NCBI GenBank assembly: GCA_018821785.1
Contig: JAHJLI010000084.1
Coordinates: forward strand, 1-64,000
DNA length: 64,000 nucleotides
Direction of reading: 5' to 3'
Source: Pseudomonadota bacterium
GTDB lineage: Bacteria; Desulfobacterota; Desulfobulbia; Desulfobulbales; Desulfocapsaceae
A model generated the notes under the pieces. It ran no database searches. It was not told the DNA's origin and saw only the letters and a list, made by a program, of their open reading frames with translations. How positions within the stretch are numbered: position 1 is the first letter of the stretch; each line of letters begins with the position of its first letter. Of the stretch, positions 1 to 8,740 are shown one piece after another. The translations under genes and the position numbers were made by a program.

Positions 1-177
1 CGGCGGTTCCTGCTTTCTACCCACTCACTCAGGCAATAGCAGAGGTTTTCTCATTCTCCTTGGCTGTCTCTTTCTCATGAAATGTAACGCAAGTTGAGAA
101 TTTCGGCCGATTCTCAGGGCGTCGGGATAGAGAATCTATACTGGTTCAAAAAAGAAGAAGAGCACAACGGAGCAAAC

Positions 178-675
178 GTGTCGGTACAGCGCAGCGATGC
201 TGTGGCTCAATATCCTCAGGGCAGTGCGAGGAATCCGATAGTTCAGTTGCACCGCGAAATTGATGGCCTTTTCGAAAATGTTTTCCGAGGATTTGGAATT
301 GCGCCTTTCCGTTCTCATTTTTTCACCCCACTTACCGCTGAAGGGCTGCTGAAACCGCAGGTGGATATTGGCGCGACTGACAAGGAATACTCCATTACCG
401 TTGAGGTGCCAGGGGTAAGCGAAAAGGATGTTAAGGTTGAAATATCCGGCAATGTAATCACCATACAGGGGGAGAAGAAACAGGAGAAGGAGGAAAAGGA
501 CAAGAACTACTACCGGATTGAACGTTCCTACGGTTCATTCCAGCGCGTTCTTTCCTTGCCGGAAGACGCTAACCAGGATGATGTTAAGGCTACGTTTAAT
601 AAAGGAGTTCTGACCATCAAGATGTCGCGTAAGGCCCTGCCGAAACCCGATGTGAAAAAGATTGAAATCAGATAA
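178..675 (+). CDS. Hsp20/alpha-crystallin small heat-shock protein
   Basis: ATP-independent cytoplasmic holdase that keeps unfolding proteins soluble for refolding by ClpB/DnaK. The 165-residue product has a variable N-terminal arm, an alpha-crystallin domain covering roughly residues 60-155 and the family signature FNKGVLTIKM near the C-terminus. The reading frame is open further upstream to a TTG at 94, but the GTG at 178 has a GGAG five bases before it and yields a normal family length, so it is preferred. It is the first gene of a stress cluster continuing with YfdX, ClpB and a second Hsp20. Family assignment is secure; the start is an inference. Confidence 0.92.
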   Translation: MSVQRSDAVAQYPQGSARNPIVQLHREIDGLFENVFRGFGIAPFRSHFFTPLTAEGLLKPQVDIGATDKEYSITVEVPGVSEKDVKVEISGNVITIQGEKKQEKEEKDKNYYRIERSYGSFQRVLSLPEDANQDDVKATFNKGVLTIKMSRKALPKPDVKKIEIR

Positions 676-788
676 GGGAAGAAGCGCTGACATCTATAGC
701 GTCAAGCTCGCAAACCTCATGTGATTATAAAGATATTTAACGGTAAAGAACAACATCAGAATATTCATAATGAGAAAAGGAGAGTGCT

Positions 789-1712
789 ATGAAAAGCATA
801 ATCGTCAAAACCATTGTGACCATCTTCTCGATATTGTTTCTGGCGACTGGTAGCGCCATGTTTGCCGCTGACAAGGAGAAAACTGCCACGCCCGAAGTAC
901 AATCGAAATCAGCCCGGGAAGTACAGCCTGCTGTTGATGCAAAAACAGATGAGAAGGTAGCCGAACAGCGAAAAAAAATACTTTCCCAAGCCACCGTCGC
1001 AATTGAAGAATCGAGAAAGGCATTGAAGGCCCTTGATGAAGGTAAAACCGAGGAGGCTATAAAGAACCTCGAACTGGCCACCGGGAAAATGGCGCTTATT
1101 GTTGCCCGTGATCCTGAACTTTCTTTAGCCAACGTAGATATTAAGGTCAAGGTGTTTGATGTTTTTGCCAATGCGGAAACGTTGGAAGCGACGGTTAAGC
1201 GGGCCACAAAATACTTGGAAGATGGTGAGGTCCAGTTGGCAAGGCCTCTTGTTGCCAGTCTGGCCAGTGAAATGGTAATTGAATCAGTGAATATCCCGCT
1301 GGCAACCTACCCTGAGGCTATCAAGGATATCGTTCCCCTGATAGACAAGGGTAAAATCAAAGAAGCCAAGGCCGCTCTGCAGGCGGCTCTTAATACCCTG
1401 GTTGTCATTAACGAGGGGGTCATTCCGCTTCCTGTCATGAGAGCGAAAGCCATGCTGAAGGAAGCTGAGAAGCTGGCTGAAACTAAAGAGCGCAAGGAAG
1501 AAGACAATAAAAAGCTTGCGACCTTCCTTGATAATACAGAGACTCAGTTGAAAATAGCTGAAATTCTGGGCTATGGTGACAAAAAAGCCTTCAAGCCAAT
1601 GTACGAACAACTGGATACAATCAGGGAAAAAACCAAAGATGGTAAATCCGGCACAGGCTTTTTTGATAAACTCACGGAACAGGTTTTTAAAAATTTTCAA
1701 TTAACACCGTAA
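789..1712 (+). CDS. YfdX family secreted helical protein
   Basis: Product of 307 residues with a Lys-start, hydrophobic signal peptide (about residues 1-26, ending near MFAA) and an otherwise alpha-helical body rich in Ala, Lys and Glu that matches the YfdX family pattern (paired helical repeats such as ATVAIEESRKALKALDEGK). YfdX proteins occur in acid- and heat-stress loci, including the Enterobacterial stress-tolerance islands; a chaperone-like role has been proposed but the biochemical function is not settled. Probably exported to the periplasm. AGGAG precedes the ATG. It lies between hsp20 and clpB and has its own downstream terminator. Confidence 0.82.
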   Translation: MKSIIVKTIVTIFSILFLATGSAMFAADKEKTATPEVQSKSAREVQPAVDAKTDEKVAEQRKKILSQATVAIEESRKALKALDEGKTEEAIKNLELATGKMALIVARDPELSLANVDIKVKVFDVFANAETLEATVKRATKYLEDGEVQLARPLVASLASEMVIESVNIPLATYPEAIKDIVPLIDKGKIKEAKAALQAALNTLVVINEGVIPLPVMRAKAMLKEAEKLAETKERKEEDNKKLATFLDNTETQLKIAEILGYGDKKAFKPMYEQLDTIREKTKDGKSGTGFFDKLTEQVFKNFQLTP

Positions 1713-1740
1713 CGGACACACCTCTAAAAAAACGGAAGTA

Positions 1741-1777
1741 TTGATTGAGCGCCGTTTTCCGGCGCTCAATCAATTTT
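1741..1777 (+). terminator. Rho-independent terminator after yfdX-like gene
   Basis: Perfect 14-bp stem (1741-1754 TTGATTGAGCGCCG with 1760-1773), five-base loop TTTTC and a short TTTT tail, 28 bases after the stop codon. It separates the yfdX-like gene from clpB transcription. Confidence 0.85.
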
Positions 1778-1882
1778 CGGCATCTTTGACTCACCTCGAT
1801 ATTCAAATTTCCTTTTATCAATTAGCCTGATTTTGTGATAATTACTTTATAGCTGATAATTTTTTAAGTAACTTAATTATTG

Positions 1883-1910
1883 TTGACAGGCAACTGTAAG
1901 TAATTATTTT
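1883..1910 (+). promoter_or_regulatory. Possible sigma-70 promoter upstream of clpB
   Basis: TTGACA at 1883-1888, a 16-base spacer and TATTTT at 1905-1910, about 50 bases before the clpB start in an AT-rich gap. No convincing sigma-32 heat-shock promoter (CTTGAA/CCCCAT-type) was seen here, which is notable for a heat-shock chaperone. Confidence 0.4.
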
Positions 1911-1958
1911 TTTCTAGTAAAAGAGTAGTGCTGAAAAGAAAGATAAAGGGAGTTATCC

Positions 1959-4529
1959 ATGAGAACAGACAAGCTTACTAGCAAATTTCAACAGGCATTA
2001 TCCGATGCGCAAAGCCTGGCGGTCGGCAGAGATCATCAGTTTATTGAGCCGACCCATCTGATGATGGCATTGCTTAATCAGGAAGGAGGGACAGTGCGGC
2101 CGTTGCTGGCTCAGGCCGGTGCTGATACCAATCAGCTCCGTTCCGGAATCGGAGAGGCCATTGACCGGCTGCCCAGGGTGGAGGGTAATGGTGGTGAGGT
2201 CCACCTGTCCAATGATTTGGGTAAAATTCTCAACATCACCGACAAGCTGGCCCAGCAGTATCAGGATCAGTTTATCTCAAGCGAGCTTTTTGTTCTTGCG
2301 GCACTGGATAGCAAGGGGAACCTTGGTGAGCTGCTGCGAAAAGCCGGTTGCGAAAAAAACGCTGTGGAGCAGGCTATTGACGCCCTCCGTGGCGGTCAGA
2401 AGGTTGATGATCCCAATGCCGAGGAACAGCGTCAGGCTCTGGAAAAATATACCATCGATCTTACCGAAAAAGCCGAACAGGGGAAACTTGATCCGGTCAT
2501 CGGCCGGGATGAAGAAATCCGCCGGACGATCCAGGTGTTGCAACGTCGCACCAAGAACAACCCGGTCCTCATTGGTGAACCAGGGGTTGGGAAAACAGCA
2601 ATTGTTGAAGGCCTTGCCCAGCGTATTGTCAACAAAGAAGTGCCCGAAGGACTGAAAGGAAAACGATTGCTTTCCCTCGACCTGGGATCACTCATTGCCG
2701 GGGCCAAATTCCGCGGTGAATTCGAGGAACGACTCAAGGCTGTTTTGGCGGATCTGGGTAAACAGGAGGGTCAAATCATCCTCTTTATTGACGAGCTTCA
2801 TACCATGGTTGGCGCAGGGAAAGCTGAAGGGGCTATGGACGCAGGAAACATGTTGAAACCCGCACTTTCTCGAGGCGAACTCCATTGCGTCGGTGCCACA
2901 ACTCTTGACGAGTACCGGAAATATATCGAAAAGGACGCGGCCCTGGAACGGCGGTTTCAAAAGGTGCTTGTAGACGAGCCGACCCGGGAGGATACCATTG
3001 CCATATTGCGTGGACTCAAAGAGCGGTATGAGCTGCACCATGGTGTTGAAATCACTGACCCGGCCATCGTTGCCGCAGCCACCCTGTCTCATCGTTATAT
3101 TACCGACCGGCAGTTGCCCGACAAGGCTATCGATCTGATAGATGAGGCCGGGTCGCATTTGCGTATGGAAATCGACTCCATGCCCGAAGAAATGGACCGC
3201 CTCGACAGGCGCCTCATCCAACTCAAGATTGAACAGGAGGCGATGAAAAAAGAGAAGGACAGTGCATCAAAAAAACGGCTGTCCGATCTTAAGGAGGAAA
3301 TAAGCCGTCTTGAACGCGAGTTCTCTGACCTGGAAGAGGTTTGGAAGGCGGAAAAGGCCTCTATCCAGGGCACAACCCACATAAAAGAGGCTCTTGACCG
3401 GGCCAGGGTAGAACTTGACGCAGCCCGCCGTGCAGGCGATCTTGCTCGGATGTCCGAGTTGACCTACGGCACTATTCCTGATCTGGAAAAGCAGCTGGAA
3501 ATGGCAAACAAGGTGGAAAATCAGGAAATGCGTCTCTTGAAAACCAAGGTGACGGAGGAGGAAATCGCCCAGGTGGTTGCGAAATGGACCGGGATCCCTG
3601 TTTCCAAACTGCTGGAAGGTGAAAGGGAGAAATTGCTGCACATGGAAGAGGCTCTCCATCAAAGGGTGGTTGGCCAGGATGAGGCCGTGCGCGTTGTGGC
3701 AAACGCAATCCAACACAGCCGCGCTGGTTTCAGTGATCCCAATCGGCCCAATGGTTCCTTCCTTTTCCTCGGGCCTACCGGGGTCGGAAAGACGGAGTTG
3801 TGCAAGGCACTAGCCGAGTTTCTGTTTGATACCGAAGGCGCCATGGTACGGGTAGATATGTCGGAATTCATGGAGAAGCACTCTGTCGCCCGTTTGATCG
3901 GCGCGCCTCCGGGCTATGTCGGCTATGAGGAGGGCGGCTACCTGACGGAATCAGTCCGCCGGAAACCGTACTCGGTCATACTCCTTGATGAAATCGAAAA
4001 AGCCCATCCCGATGTCTTTAATATCCTGCTCCAGGTGCTCGATGACGGACGATTGACCGACGGCCATGGTCGCACCGTCGATTTCCGCAACACGGTGGTG
4101 GTTATGACCTCAAATCTCGGTTCGCAGCTTATTCAGGAGAAAGCGGGCAGCGAGCGTTATGAGGAAATGAAAAGTGCGGTCCTGGAAATTGTCGGCCAAC
4201 ATTTCCGTCCGGAATTTATCAACCGGCTGGACGAGATAGTTGTCTTCCATCCTCTCGGCAGACAGCAGCTTCGTGCCATTGCCGATATCCAGGTCAACCT
4301 GTTTCAGAGCCGCCTAGAGGAAAGCGCCCTGAAACTTGAAATATCCAGCAGCGCCCTGGATCTACTGGCAGAAGCGGGGTTTGATCCGGTTTTCGGTGCC
4401 CGTCCTTTGAAAAGGGCGATTCGTCATCAACTGGAACAGCCCCTGGCAAGAAAAGTTCTGGCGGGAGAATATGTGCCGGGAGATATCGTTTCGGTGGATG
4501 TCCGAGACGGCGAACTGCTTTTTCGGTGA
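1959..4529 (+). CDS. clpB: ATP-dependent disaggregase ClpB
   Basis: Hexameric Hsp100 AAA+ chaperone that threads proteins out of aggregates together with DnaK. The 856-residue sequence shows an N-terminal Clp repeat domain (about 1-145), AAA domain 1 with Walker A GEPGVGKT near 206 and the Walker B/DELHT segment, the long coiled-coil middle domain (about 405-525) that distinguishes ClpB from ClpA, and AAA domain 2 with Walker A GPTGVGKT near 605. Length matches the family (about 857). GGGAG lies before the ATG. Its position between small heat-shock proteins suggests a coordinated proteostasis unit. Whether it is the housekeeping ClpB or an accessory ClpK-like copy cannot be decided here; the ordinary length and lack of an N-terminal extension favour ClpB. 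Confidence 0.96.
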   Translation: MRTDKLTSKFQQALSDAQSLAVGRDHQFIEPTHLMMALLNQEGGTVRPLLAQAGADTNQLRSGIGEAIDRLPRVEGNGGEVHLSNDLGKILNITDKLAQQYQDQFISSELFVLAALDSKGNLGELLRKAGCEKNAVEQAIDALRGGQKVDDPNAEEQRQALEKYTIDLTEKAEQGKLDPVIGRDEEIRRTIQVLQRRTKNNPVLIGEPGVGKTAIVEGLAQRIVNKEVPEGLKGKRLLSLDLGSLIAGAKFRGEFEERLKAVLADLGKQEGQIILFIDELHTMVGAGKAEGAMDAGNMLKPALSRGELHCVGATTLDEYRKYIEKDAALERRFQKVLVDEPTREDTIAILRGLKERYELHHGVEITDPAIVAAATLSHRYITDRQLPDKAIDLIDEAGSHLRMEIDSMPEEMDRLDRRLIQLKIEQEAMKKEKDSASKKRLSDLKEEISRLEREFSDLEEVWKAEKASIQGTTHIKEALDRARVELDAARRAGDLARMSELTYGTIPDLEKQLEMANKVENQEMRLLKTKVTEEEIAQVVAKWTGIPVSKLLEGEREKLLHMEEALHQRVVGQDEAVRVVANAIQHSRAGFSDPNRPNGSFLFLGPTGVGKTELCKALAEFLFDTEGAMVRVDMSEFMEKHSVARLIGAPPGYVGYEEGGYLTESVRRKPYSVILLDEIEKAHPDVFNILLQVLDDGRLTDGHGRTVDFRNTVVVMTSNLGSQLIQEKAGSERYEEMKSAVLEIVGQHFRPEFINRLDEIVVFHPLGRQQLRAIADIQVNLFQSRLEESALKLEISSSALDLLAEAGFDPVFGARPLKRAIRHQLEQPLARKVLAGEYVPGDIVSVDVRDGELLFR

Positions 4530-4566
4530 ACAGAAGAGGAGATCAATTAAACAGATAAGCAGAGGA

Positions 4567-4608
4567 TGGATTGGTTGTGTCTTCCCACATGAAGACACAA
4601 CCAATCCA
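4567..4608 (+). promoter_or_regulatory. Perfect 18-bp stem-loop just before the hibernation/sigma-like gene
   Basis: Arms 4567-4584 and 4591-4608 are perfectly complementary (TGGATTGGTTGTGTCTTC and its complement), with loop CCACAT. The hairpin ends two bases before the Shine-Dalgarno AGGGAGG (4610-4616) of the gene starting at 4622. There is no U-tract, so a simple terminator is unlikely; it may stabilise or process the clpB mRNA, or control translation of the next gene. Confidence 0.65.
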
Positions 4609-4621
4609 TAGGGAGGCATTT

Positions 4622-5659
4622 ATGCAAGTGCAATGGATATTTGAAGGCTGCGCAGGGCCGACAAAAGAAAAATGCAGGGCGTATTGGGAGAAGAAACAGC
4701 AGCGTCTGGGGCGGCTGCTGGCAACCATTCCTTCCAGCTCAAAAAGACTCAGGTTAGCTGTTTTCCATCAGACCGAGCAAATTGAGAAATTTGAAGTGCG
4801 AGGGGTGTTGCTGCTGCCGGGCCGGACACTTGCCGTTCAGTTTTTTCATCAGTTGCTCTTTGGGGCTCTTGATGGGTTGGCCGACAAGCTTGTAACCGTA
4901 GCGCAGAAATATAAGAGACAGTCGGCCCAATTTGTCCGGATGCAGCGCCGACAGCAGATTTCTGATGACCTGGTTGCTGCCCAGCCATTGCTGGTTTCGG
5001 ATAAAAATGCCGACAGAAAGGAATCGTTTTTCAGGACAATCAGGCCGCTGCTAGGTTTTTTGGAACGACATGCCCGAAATGAAATAAAAATTCATGAACT
5101 GGAGGGGGTGCTCAGTCCAGGGCAGGTCGAACCAGCTGACATAGTGGATGACGTGGTCGTGCTTGCCTGGGAGAACTTCGACAAAAAGAAGAAAGATCTG
5201 TCACTAGAATTATGGCTTATCAATCTCCTGCACAAAATTCTTGTCAAGGCTATACAGGATAGCCGATTTATCTCGTTGGATCAGCGCTTCCCTCTTGCCG
5301 ATATCGACTCCACAGCCGAACCGGAATGGCTTGAAGAGGTGCTGGGATACCAGGAAGAGCTTTCGCTTGCGGAATTGTTGCCCGATTATGACCAGACTGA
5401 TGTGTGGGAACAGCTCGATGATCTGGATCGCAACCTTCATTTTAATCAGGTGTTGCAGAAATTTCCATCCTGTCAGCGTCAGGCCTATCTGCTTAATGCG
5501 TTAAATGAGTATTCACCGAAAGATGTTGCCGGAATCCAGGATCGAGATGTGAAAAATGTTGAAGACGATATCCAAAAAAGTACCGAGGCGATACGAGACT
5601 ACATGCAGAAGGAGGAATTTATTCTCAGAAGCAATAAGCGGAGGGCACGGTATGAATAA
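4622..5659 (+). CDS. HPF/RaiA-like domain fused to sigma-70-like regions
   Basis: A 345-residue protein with an unusual architecture. Residues about 1-110 (VQWIFEGCAGPTKEKCRAYW onward) resemble the ribosome-hibernation factor fold, with alternating strand/helix and a basic C-terminal helix KLVTVAQKYKRQ. Residues about 145-200 (IVDDVVVLAWENF...LELWLINLLHK) resemble sigma-70 region 2, and about 270-345 (FPSCQRQAYLLNALNEYSPKDVAGI) resemble region 4. All of this is pattern reading; no search was run. It could connect ribosome state to transcription of the stress cluster. The ATG at 4622 has AGGGAGG upstream and is preferred to the GTG at 4571, which lies inside a hairpin. The stop overlaps the next start by eight bases, implying translational coupling. 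Confidence 0.6.
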   Translation: MQVQWIFEGCAGPTKEKCRAYWEKKQQRLGRLLATIPSSSKRLRLAVFHQTEQIEKFEVRGVLLLPGRTLAVQFFHQLLFGALDGLADKLVTVAQKYKRQSAQFVRMQRRQQISDDLVAAQPLLVSDKNADRKESFFRTIRPLLGFLERHARNEIKIHELEGVLSPGQVEPADIVDDVVVLAWENFDKKKKDLSLELWLINLLHKILVKAIQDSRFISLDQRFPLADIDSTAEPEWLEEVLGYQEELSLAELLPDYDQTDVWEQLDDLDRNLHFNQVLQKFPSCQRQAYLLNALNEYSPKDVAGIQDRDVKNVEDDIQKSTEAIRDYMQKEEFILRSNKRRARYE

Positions 5660-6264
5660 CTTAATGAAACTATTTGAAAACAGAAAAATACTTATTGGGC
5701 TGGTGGTTCTTTTATTCGTTGTGGCAACCGTACAAAGCGTTTTTCTGGTCAGACTTTACCACTTGTTCGACCATGATGTTTCGATCAGCACTTCTAGGCA
5801 ATTTGAAAACAATCTTGGCCTCGAGGAAGATATTTTAAAACGCTTTGACCAGCAATCCTGGGACCCTTTTACGGAATTTCAAATCAAGAGAGAAAAAATG
5901 GAACGGATGTTTGATGACTCATACAATCGCTTCAGGCGCAGTCCCTTTTTTGATGAAGAGAGAATAGACAGTTTAGTGCCGCAAAACGACCTGCTTGAAG
6001 AAGGCGACAGGTACATTGTAAAGATGAATATTCCCGGTTCGGAGCAGGCCGAAATTAAAGTTAATTAAAGGTACCATTCTGACAGTTAAACCCCAAACAC
6101 AGCGTTCAGAAGACCCAAAAAAAAGTGATGGCATCTTGAGAATGGAAAGAAGTACGGGTACTTTTCAAAGAACTATGCAGCTTCCAGGCTTGGTTGACTC
6201 CTCGCTCATGAAAACCGAGTATAAGGATGGAGTGCTGACTATAGTTTTGCCTAAAAAGAAATAA
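5652..6264 (+). pseudogene. Membrane-anchored Hsp20, interrupted by a one-base frameshift
   Basis: The first frame (5652-6068, 138 residues) encodes a membrane helix near residues 11-33 (ILIGLVVLLFVVATVQSVFL), a charged linker and the start of an alpha-crystallin domain, ending at TAA in NIPGSEQAEIKVN. The domain resumes in the next frame from GGT at 6070 (GTILTV ... RSTGTFQRTMQLPG ... YKDGVLTIVLPKKK) to TAA at 6262-6264. Deleting one T in AATTAAAGG restores VNKGTILTV, typical of Hsp20. The result would be about 203 residues. Alternatives are a sequencing error or recoding at the stop codon. Its start overlaps the preceding gene. An inner-membrane-tethered small chaperone is uncommon. Confidence 0.75.
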
Positions 6265-6289
6265 CTGGTCAAAAGATGAAGGGTTTTTC

Positions 6290-6514
6290 ATGAAACGCGG
6301 CAATTTTGATTTTATCCCTGATGACTTTACGGTTTTTAATGCCGACAAGGTGATGTTTTATTCTGGCCGTATGATTCTGACTCTGCTCGCTCATCCTGAT
6401 GCTGCCAAAAAAAAGATAAGTGATGCGGATCTATCGGAAACCATCAAGGACCTTTCTGGGTTTGATGGTGGTTTTACAGTTGATAATGCAGTGGTACTTT
6501 CAGGTAACAGATAA
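6290..6514 (+). CDS. Small hypothetical protein
   Basis: A 74-residue product (MKRGNFDFIPDDFTVFNADK...) that I do not recognise. It starts 25 bases after the end of the frameshifted Hsp20 gene, with GAAGGG about eight bases before the ATG, and could be the last gene of the stress cluster. It is soluble and mildly acidic, with no membrane segment or cysteine. Evidence for a real gene is position, a plausible ribosome-binding site and lack of an opposing gene. Confidence 0.45.
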   Translation: MKRGNFDFIPDDFTVFNADKVMFYSGRMILTLLAHPDAAKKKISDADLSETIKDLSGFDGGFTVDNAVVLSGNR

Positions 6515-6894
6515 CAGGATGTGAGCGTCAAAGATGCAGTGCTATCCCTTGGGTCATCAAGCAATACTGACTAACTGGTATGATGTTGAGAAGATACCAT
6601 TGGCAATCTCAACCATTTAAGCAAAATTGCAAGTTACATAATTCCTTAGAGGGTGGAATGTCGTATTTCACTAGAATAGTTCAGAAATGGAGCAAATGAA
6701 GACTGTAGCTTACCAAAGAACACCTCTCAAAAGAGCAACAGAACTCCAGCGAGACATGTCTACTGATATGCTCACAAGAGGAACGTAGAATAACTTCGGG
6801 CAAAGCAGGTGATCATCTGGGGAGATGGCGACCGAAAACACCCGGCACATCGTTCAATTGTCAGATGGAGTCCATTGCCGAACAATTATTACGG
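6515..6894. other. Intergenic stretch without recognised features
   Basis: About 380 bases between the stress cluster and the end of the convergent GGDEF gene. No ORF with a ribosome-binding site, no strong hairpin and no repeat was recognised. Several short frames broken by stops suggest decayed sequence, but nothing can be named. Confidence 0.5.
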
Positions 6895-8574
6895 TCATGT
6901 ACCACTGAACTCGTAGCCGCTTTTACCTTTGGACTTGGCCGAATACATCGCATGATCGGCAGCTTTGAGCAAATCCTCACGCGACAAACCATGGTCGGGA
7001 TAGAGGGCGATTCCGATCGAAGCACCGGTCTTCACTTCAATCCCATTAAGTGTGCAACCCTCCGTGAGACGGCTCACGATTTTGTCGGCGATTGCGGAAA
7101 CACTGGTTACGCCGTCAATGTCATGAAGGAGGACGATGAACTCGTCACCCCCAAGACGCGCCACCACATCGGTCTTTCGCACAGCCTCTTTGAGCTGCTT
7201 GGCCACATGGATTAACAGTTCATCGCCGATATCATGGCCAAAAGTATCGTTGATCTTCTTGAAACCGTCGAGGTCCAGAAACAGAAGCGCAAACCGCTTG
7301 TCATTTTCGGCAGCCAACTCCAACGCCTGTTCCATCTGATCGTTAACATTAAGGCGGTTGGGTAAACCTGTAAGTGTGTCATGGAGAGCAAGAGTCTGGA
7401 TCCTTTCCTCGGCCTTCTTACGCTCGGTGATGTCGATGTAACTGGTTACAAAGCCACCACTTGGTATAGGCGTACCACGAATTTCGAGCCACCGTCCGTT
7501 GGGTCGCGAGCGCTCGATCCTGTGCTCCTGAAAATCACGGGCGCGGGCAATGATGGCAGCGATCTGTTCCTCGGGATTTCCAGGTCCGTATTCTCCCCTA
7601 CCGACATTAAATCGAATGAGGTCTTCAAAATAGGTATCATTCTTTTCGAAAAGCTCATTCGGTAATTCAAGCAATTCCTTGAACTGCTCATTGCAGGCTG
7701 CCATCCTGAGGTCTGCATCGAACAGAGAAATCGCGCCGGGAAAATTATCGATAACAGTCTTCATGATATCGCGCTGGCGTATAAGCAAATCCTCGGTAAG
7801 CTTGTGGTCGGTGATGTCGGTATAGGTTGTCACAAACCCGGAAATTTCGCCGCCAAAGTTGAAAGGATACCCTTCCACAAGAAGGGTACGTCCGCCAGTC
7901 ATGTTACGCTCGAAGTGATGCGGCTGGAATTTGCTCGCCAAGTCTACAATTGTGCGCACCTGCTCCTCTGGATCTCCTGGGCCGTATTCGCCGCGCATGG
8001 CATTGTGTCGGATGAAGTCCTCAAACCGGGCATAGCGATAAACCATGCTTTGCGGAAAATCGAGGATTTCATAAAACCGTCTGTTCCACAGTATCAGCTG
8101 TAGATTATTGTCGATGACGCTGACGCCCTGTGGCAATGCATCGAGCAGGGCTTGGAGTTGAGTAATGACCTTTTCAAGTTCTTCTTCAGTTCGCTTTTGC
8201 TGCGAAATGTCATGGAAGGTTCCGGCGAACCGCCGTGAAACATCATCATCAATTGGGGCGCCACGGACTACGATATGCTGGTGCCCATTAGCACCCGTTA
8301 GTCTGAGCTCGATATGCAGTGTAAGATGCCGGGAAACAGCCTTATCAAGGGCCGCATGGAAACGTTTGCGCTCGATCTCAGGCAATGCGTCGATGAGCGA
8401 TTGATAGCCACCACGAGTACGACCGGTAATCGCAGCCAGGAGATCCATCGACGACTGCGACGAAAACATCGACTTGAGTGTGGGGTCGTATTCCCAGTAA
8501 CCGACTCGCCCGATGCGCTGTGTCAATTCCAGCTGGCGGCGCTCAAGGCAATCTTTGCAGTCCTCTTTATTCAC
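6895..8574 (-). CDS. PAS-domain diguanylate cyclase (GGDEF)
   Basis: Makes cyclic di-GMP from GTP in response to a signal sensed by PAS modules. The 559-residue soluble protein has an N-terminal PAS-like segment (about 15-130), two consecutive PAS_7-like domains (each with a LDALPQGVSV or FPGAISLF opening, the RGEYGPGDPEEQ/RGEYGPGNPEEQ motif and a TYTDIT/SYIDIT end), then a GGDEF domain with an intact RLGGDEF near residue 473. No EAL domain and no membrane helix. The GTG start has GGGTGG upstream. Lying downstream of nrfA on the same strand, it could be partly co-transcribed, but a strong hairpin intervenes. The near-identical PAS_7 repeats suggest internal duplication. Confidence 0.9.
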   Translation of the reverse strand: MNKEDCKDCLERRQLELTQRIGRVGYWEYDPTLKSMFSSQSSMDLLAAITGRTRGGYQSLIDALPEIERKRFHAALDKAVSRHLTLHIELRLTGANGHQHIVVRGAPIDDDVSRRFAGTFHDISQQKRTEEELEKVITQLQALLDALPQGVSVIDNNLQLILWNRRFYEILDFPQSMVYRYARFEDFIRHNAMRGEYGPGDPEEQVRTIVDLASKFQPHHFERNMTGGRTLLVEGYPFNFGGEISGFVTTYTDITDHKLTEDLLIRQRDIMKTVIDNFPGAISLFDADLRMAACNEQFKELLELPNELFEKNDTYFEDLIRFNVGRGEYGPGNPEEQIAAIIARARDFQEHRIERSRPNGRWLEIRGTPIPSGGFVTSYIDITERKKAEERIQTLALHDTLTGLPNRLNVNDQMEQALELAAENDKRFALLFLDLDGFKKINDTFGHDIGDELLIHVAKQLKEAVRKTDVVARLGGDEFIVLLHDIDGVTSVSAIADKIVSRLTEGCTLNGIEVKTGASIGIALYPDHGLSREDLLKAADHAMYSAKSKGKSGYEFSGT

Positions 8575-8671
8575 ATTCCACCCAAGGGTTTTTTATAAAC
8601 CATTAAATTAATGGCTATCATTTCTCCTTGGTTTTCTCAAGTTTTTTTTCTGTTCTCATTCTCTGTCTCAC

Positions 8672-8716
8672 CCACCCATCCGGCGGACCATTCAGGACGG
8701 TCCGCCGGATGGGTGG
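8672..8716 (-). terminator. Strong GC-rich hairpin downstream of nrfA
   Basis: Arms 8672-8689 and 8699-8716 form a perfect 18-bp stem (CCACCCATCCGGCGGACC) with a nine-base loop, 25 bases past the nrfA stop. No U-tract follows on the minus strand, so it may be a Rho-assisted terminator or an mRNA 3'-end stabiliser. Confidence 0.6.
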
Positions 8717-8740
8717 AGATGGGAAAGGGGAAATCGAAAC

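Noticed and set aside
1883-1958. Sigma-32 or CIRCE heat-shock control element before clpB
   Set aside because: Neither the CIRCE inverted repeat nor a good sigma-32 -35/-10 pair could be found in this gap.
6515-6894. Remnant of a transposase or intron
   Set aside because: Short broken frames gave no recognisable transposase or reverse-transcriptase motif.
8672-8716. CRISPR or mobile-element end
   Set aside because: A single strong inverted repeat without spacers, target-site duplication or transposase; better explained as a transcript-end hairpin.
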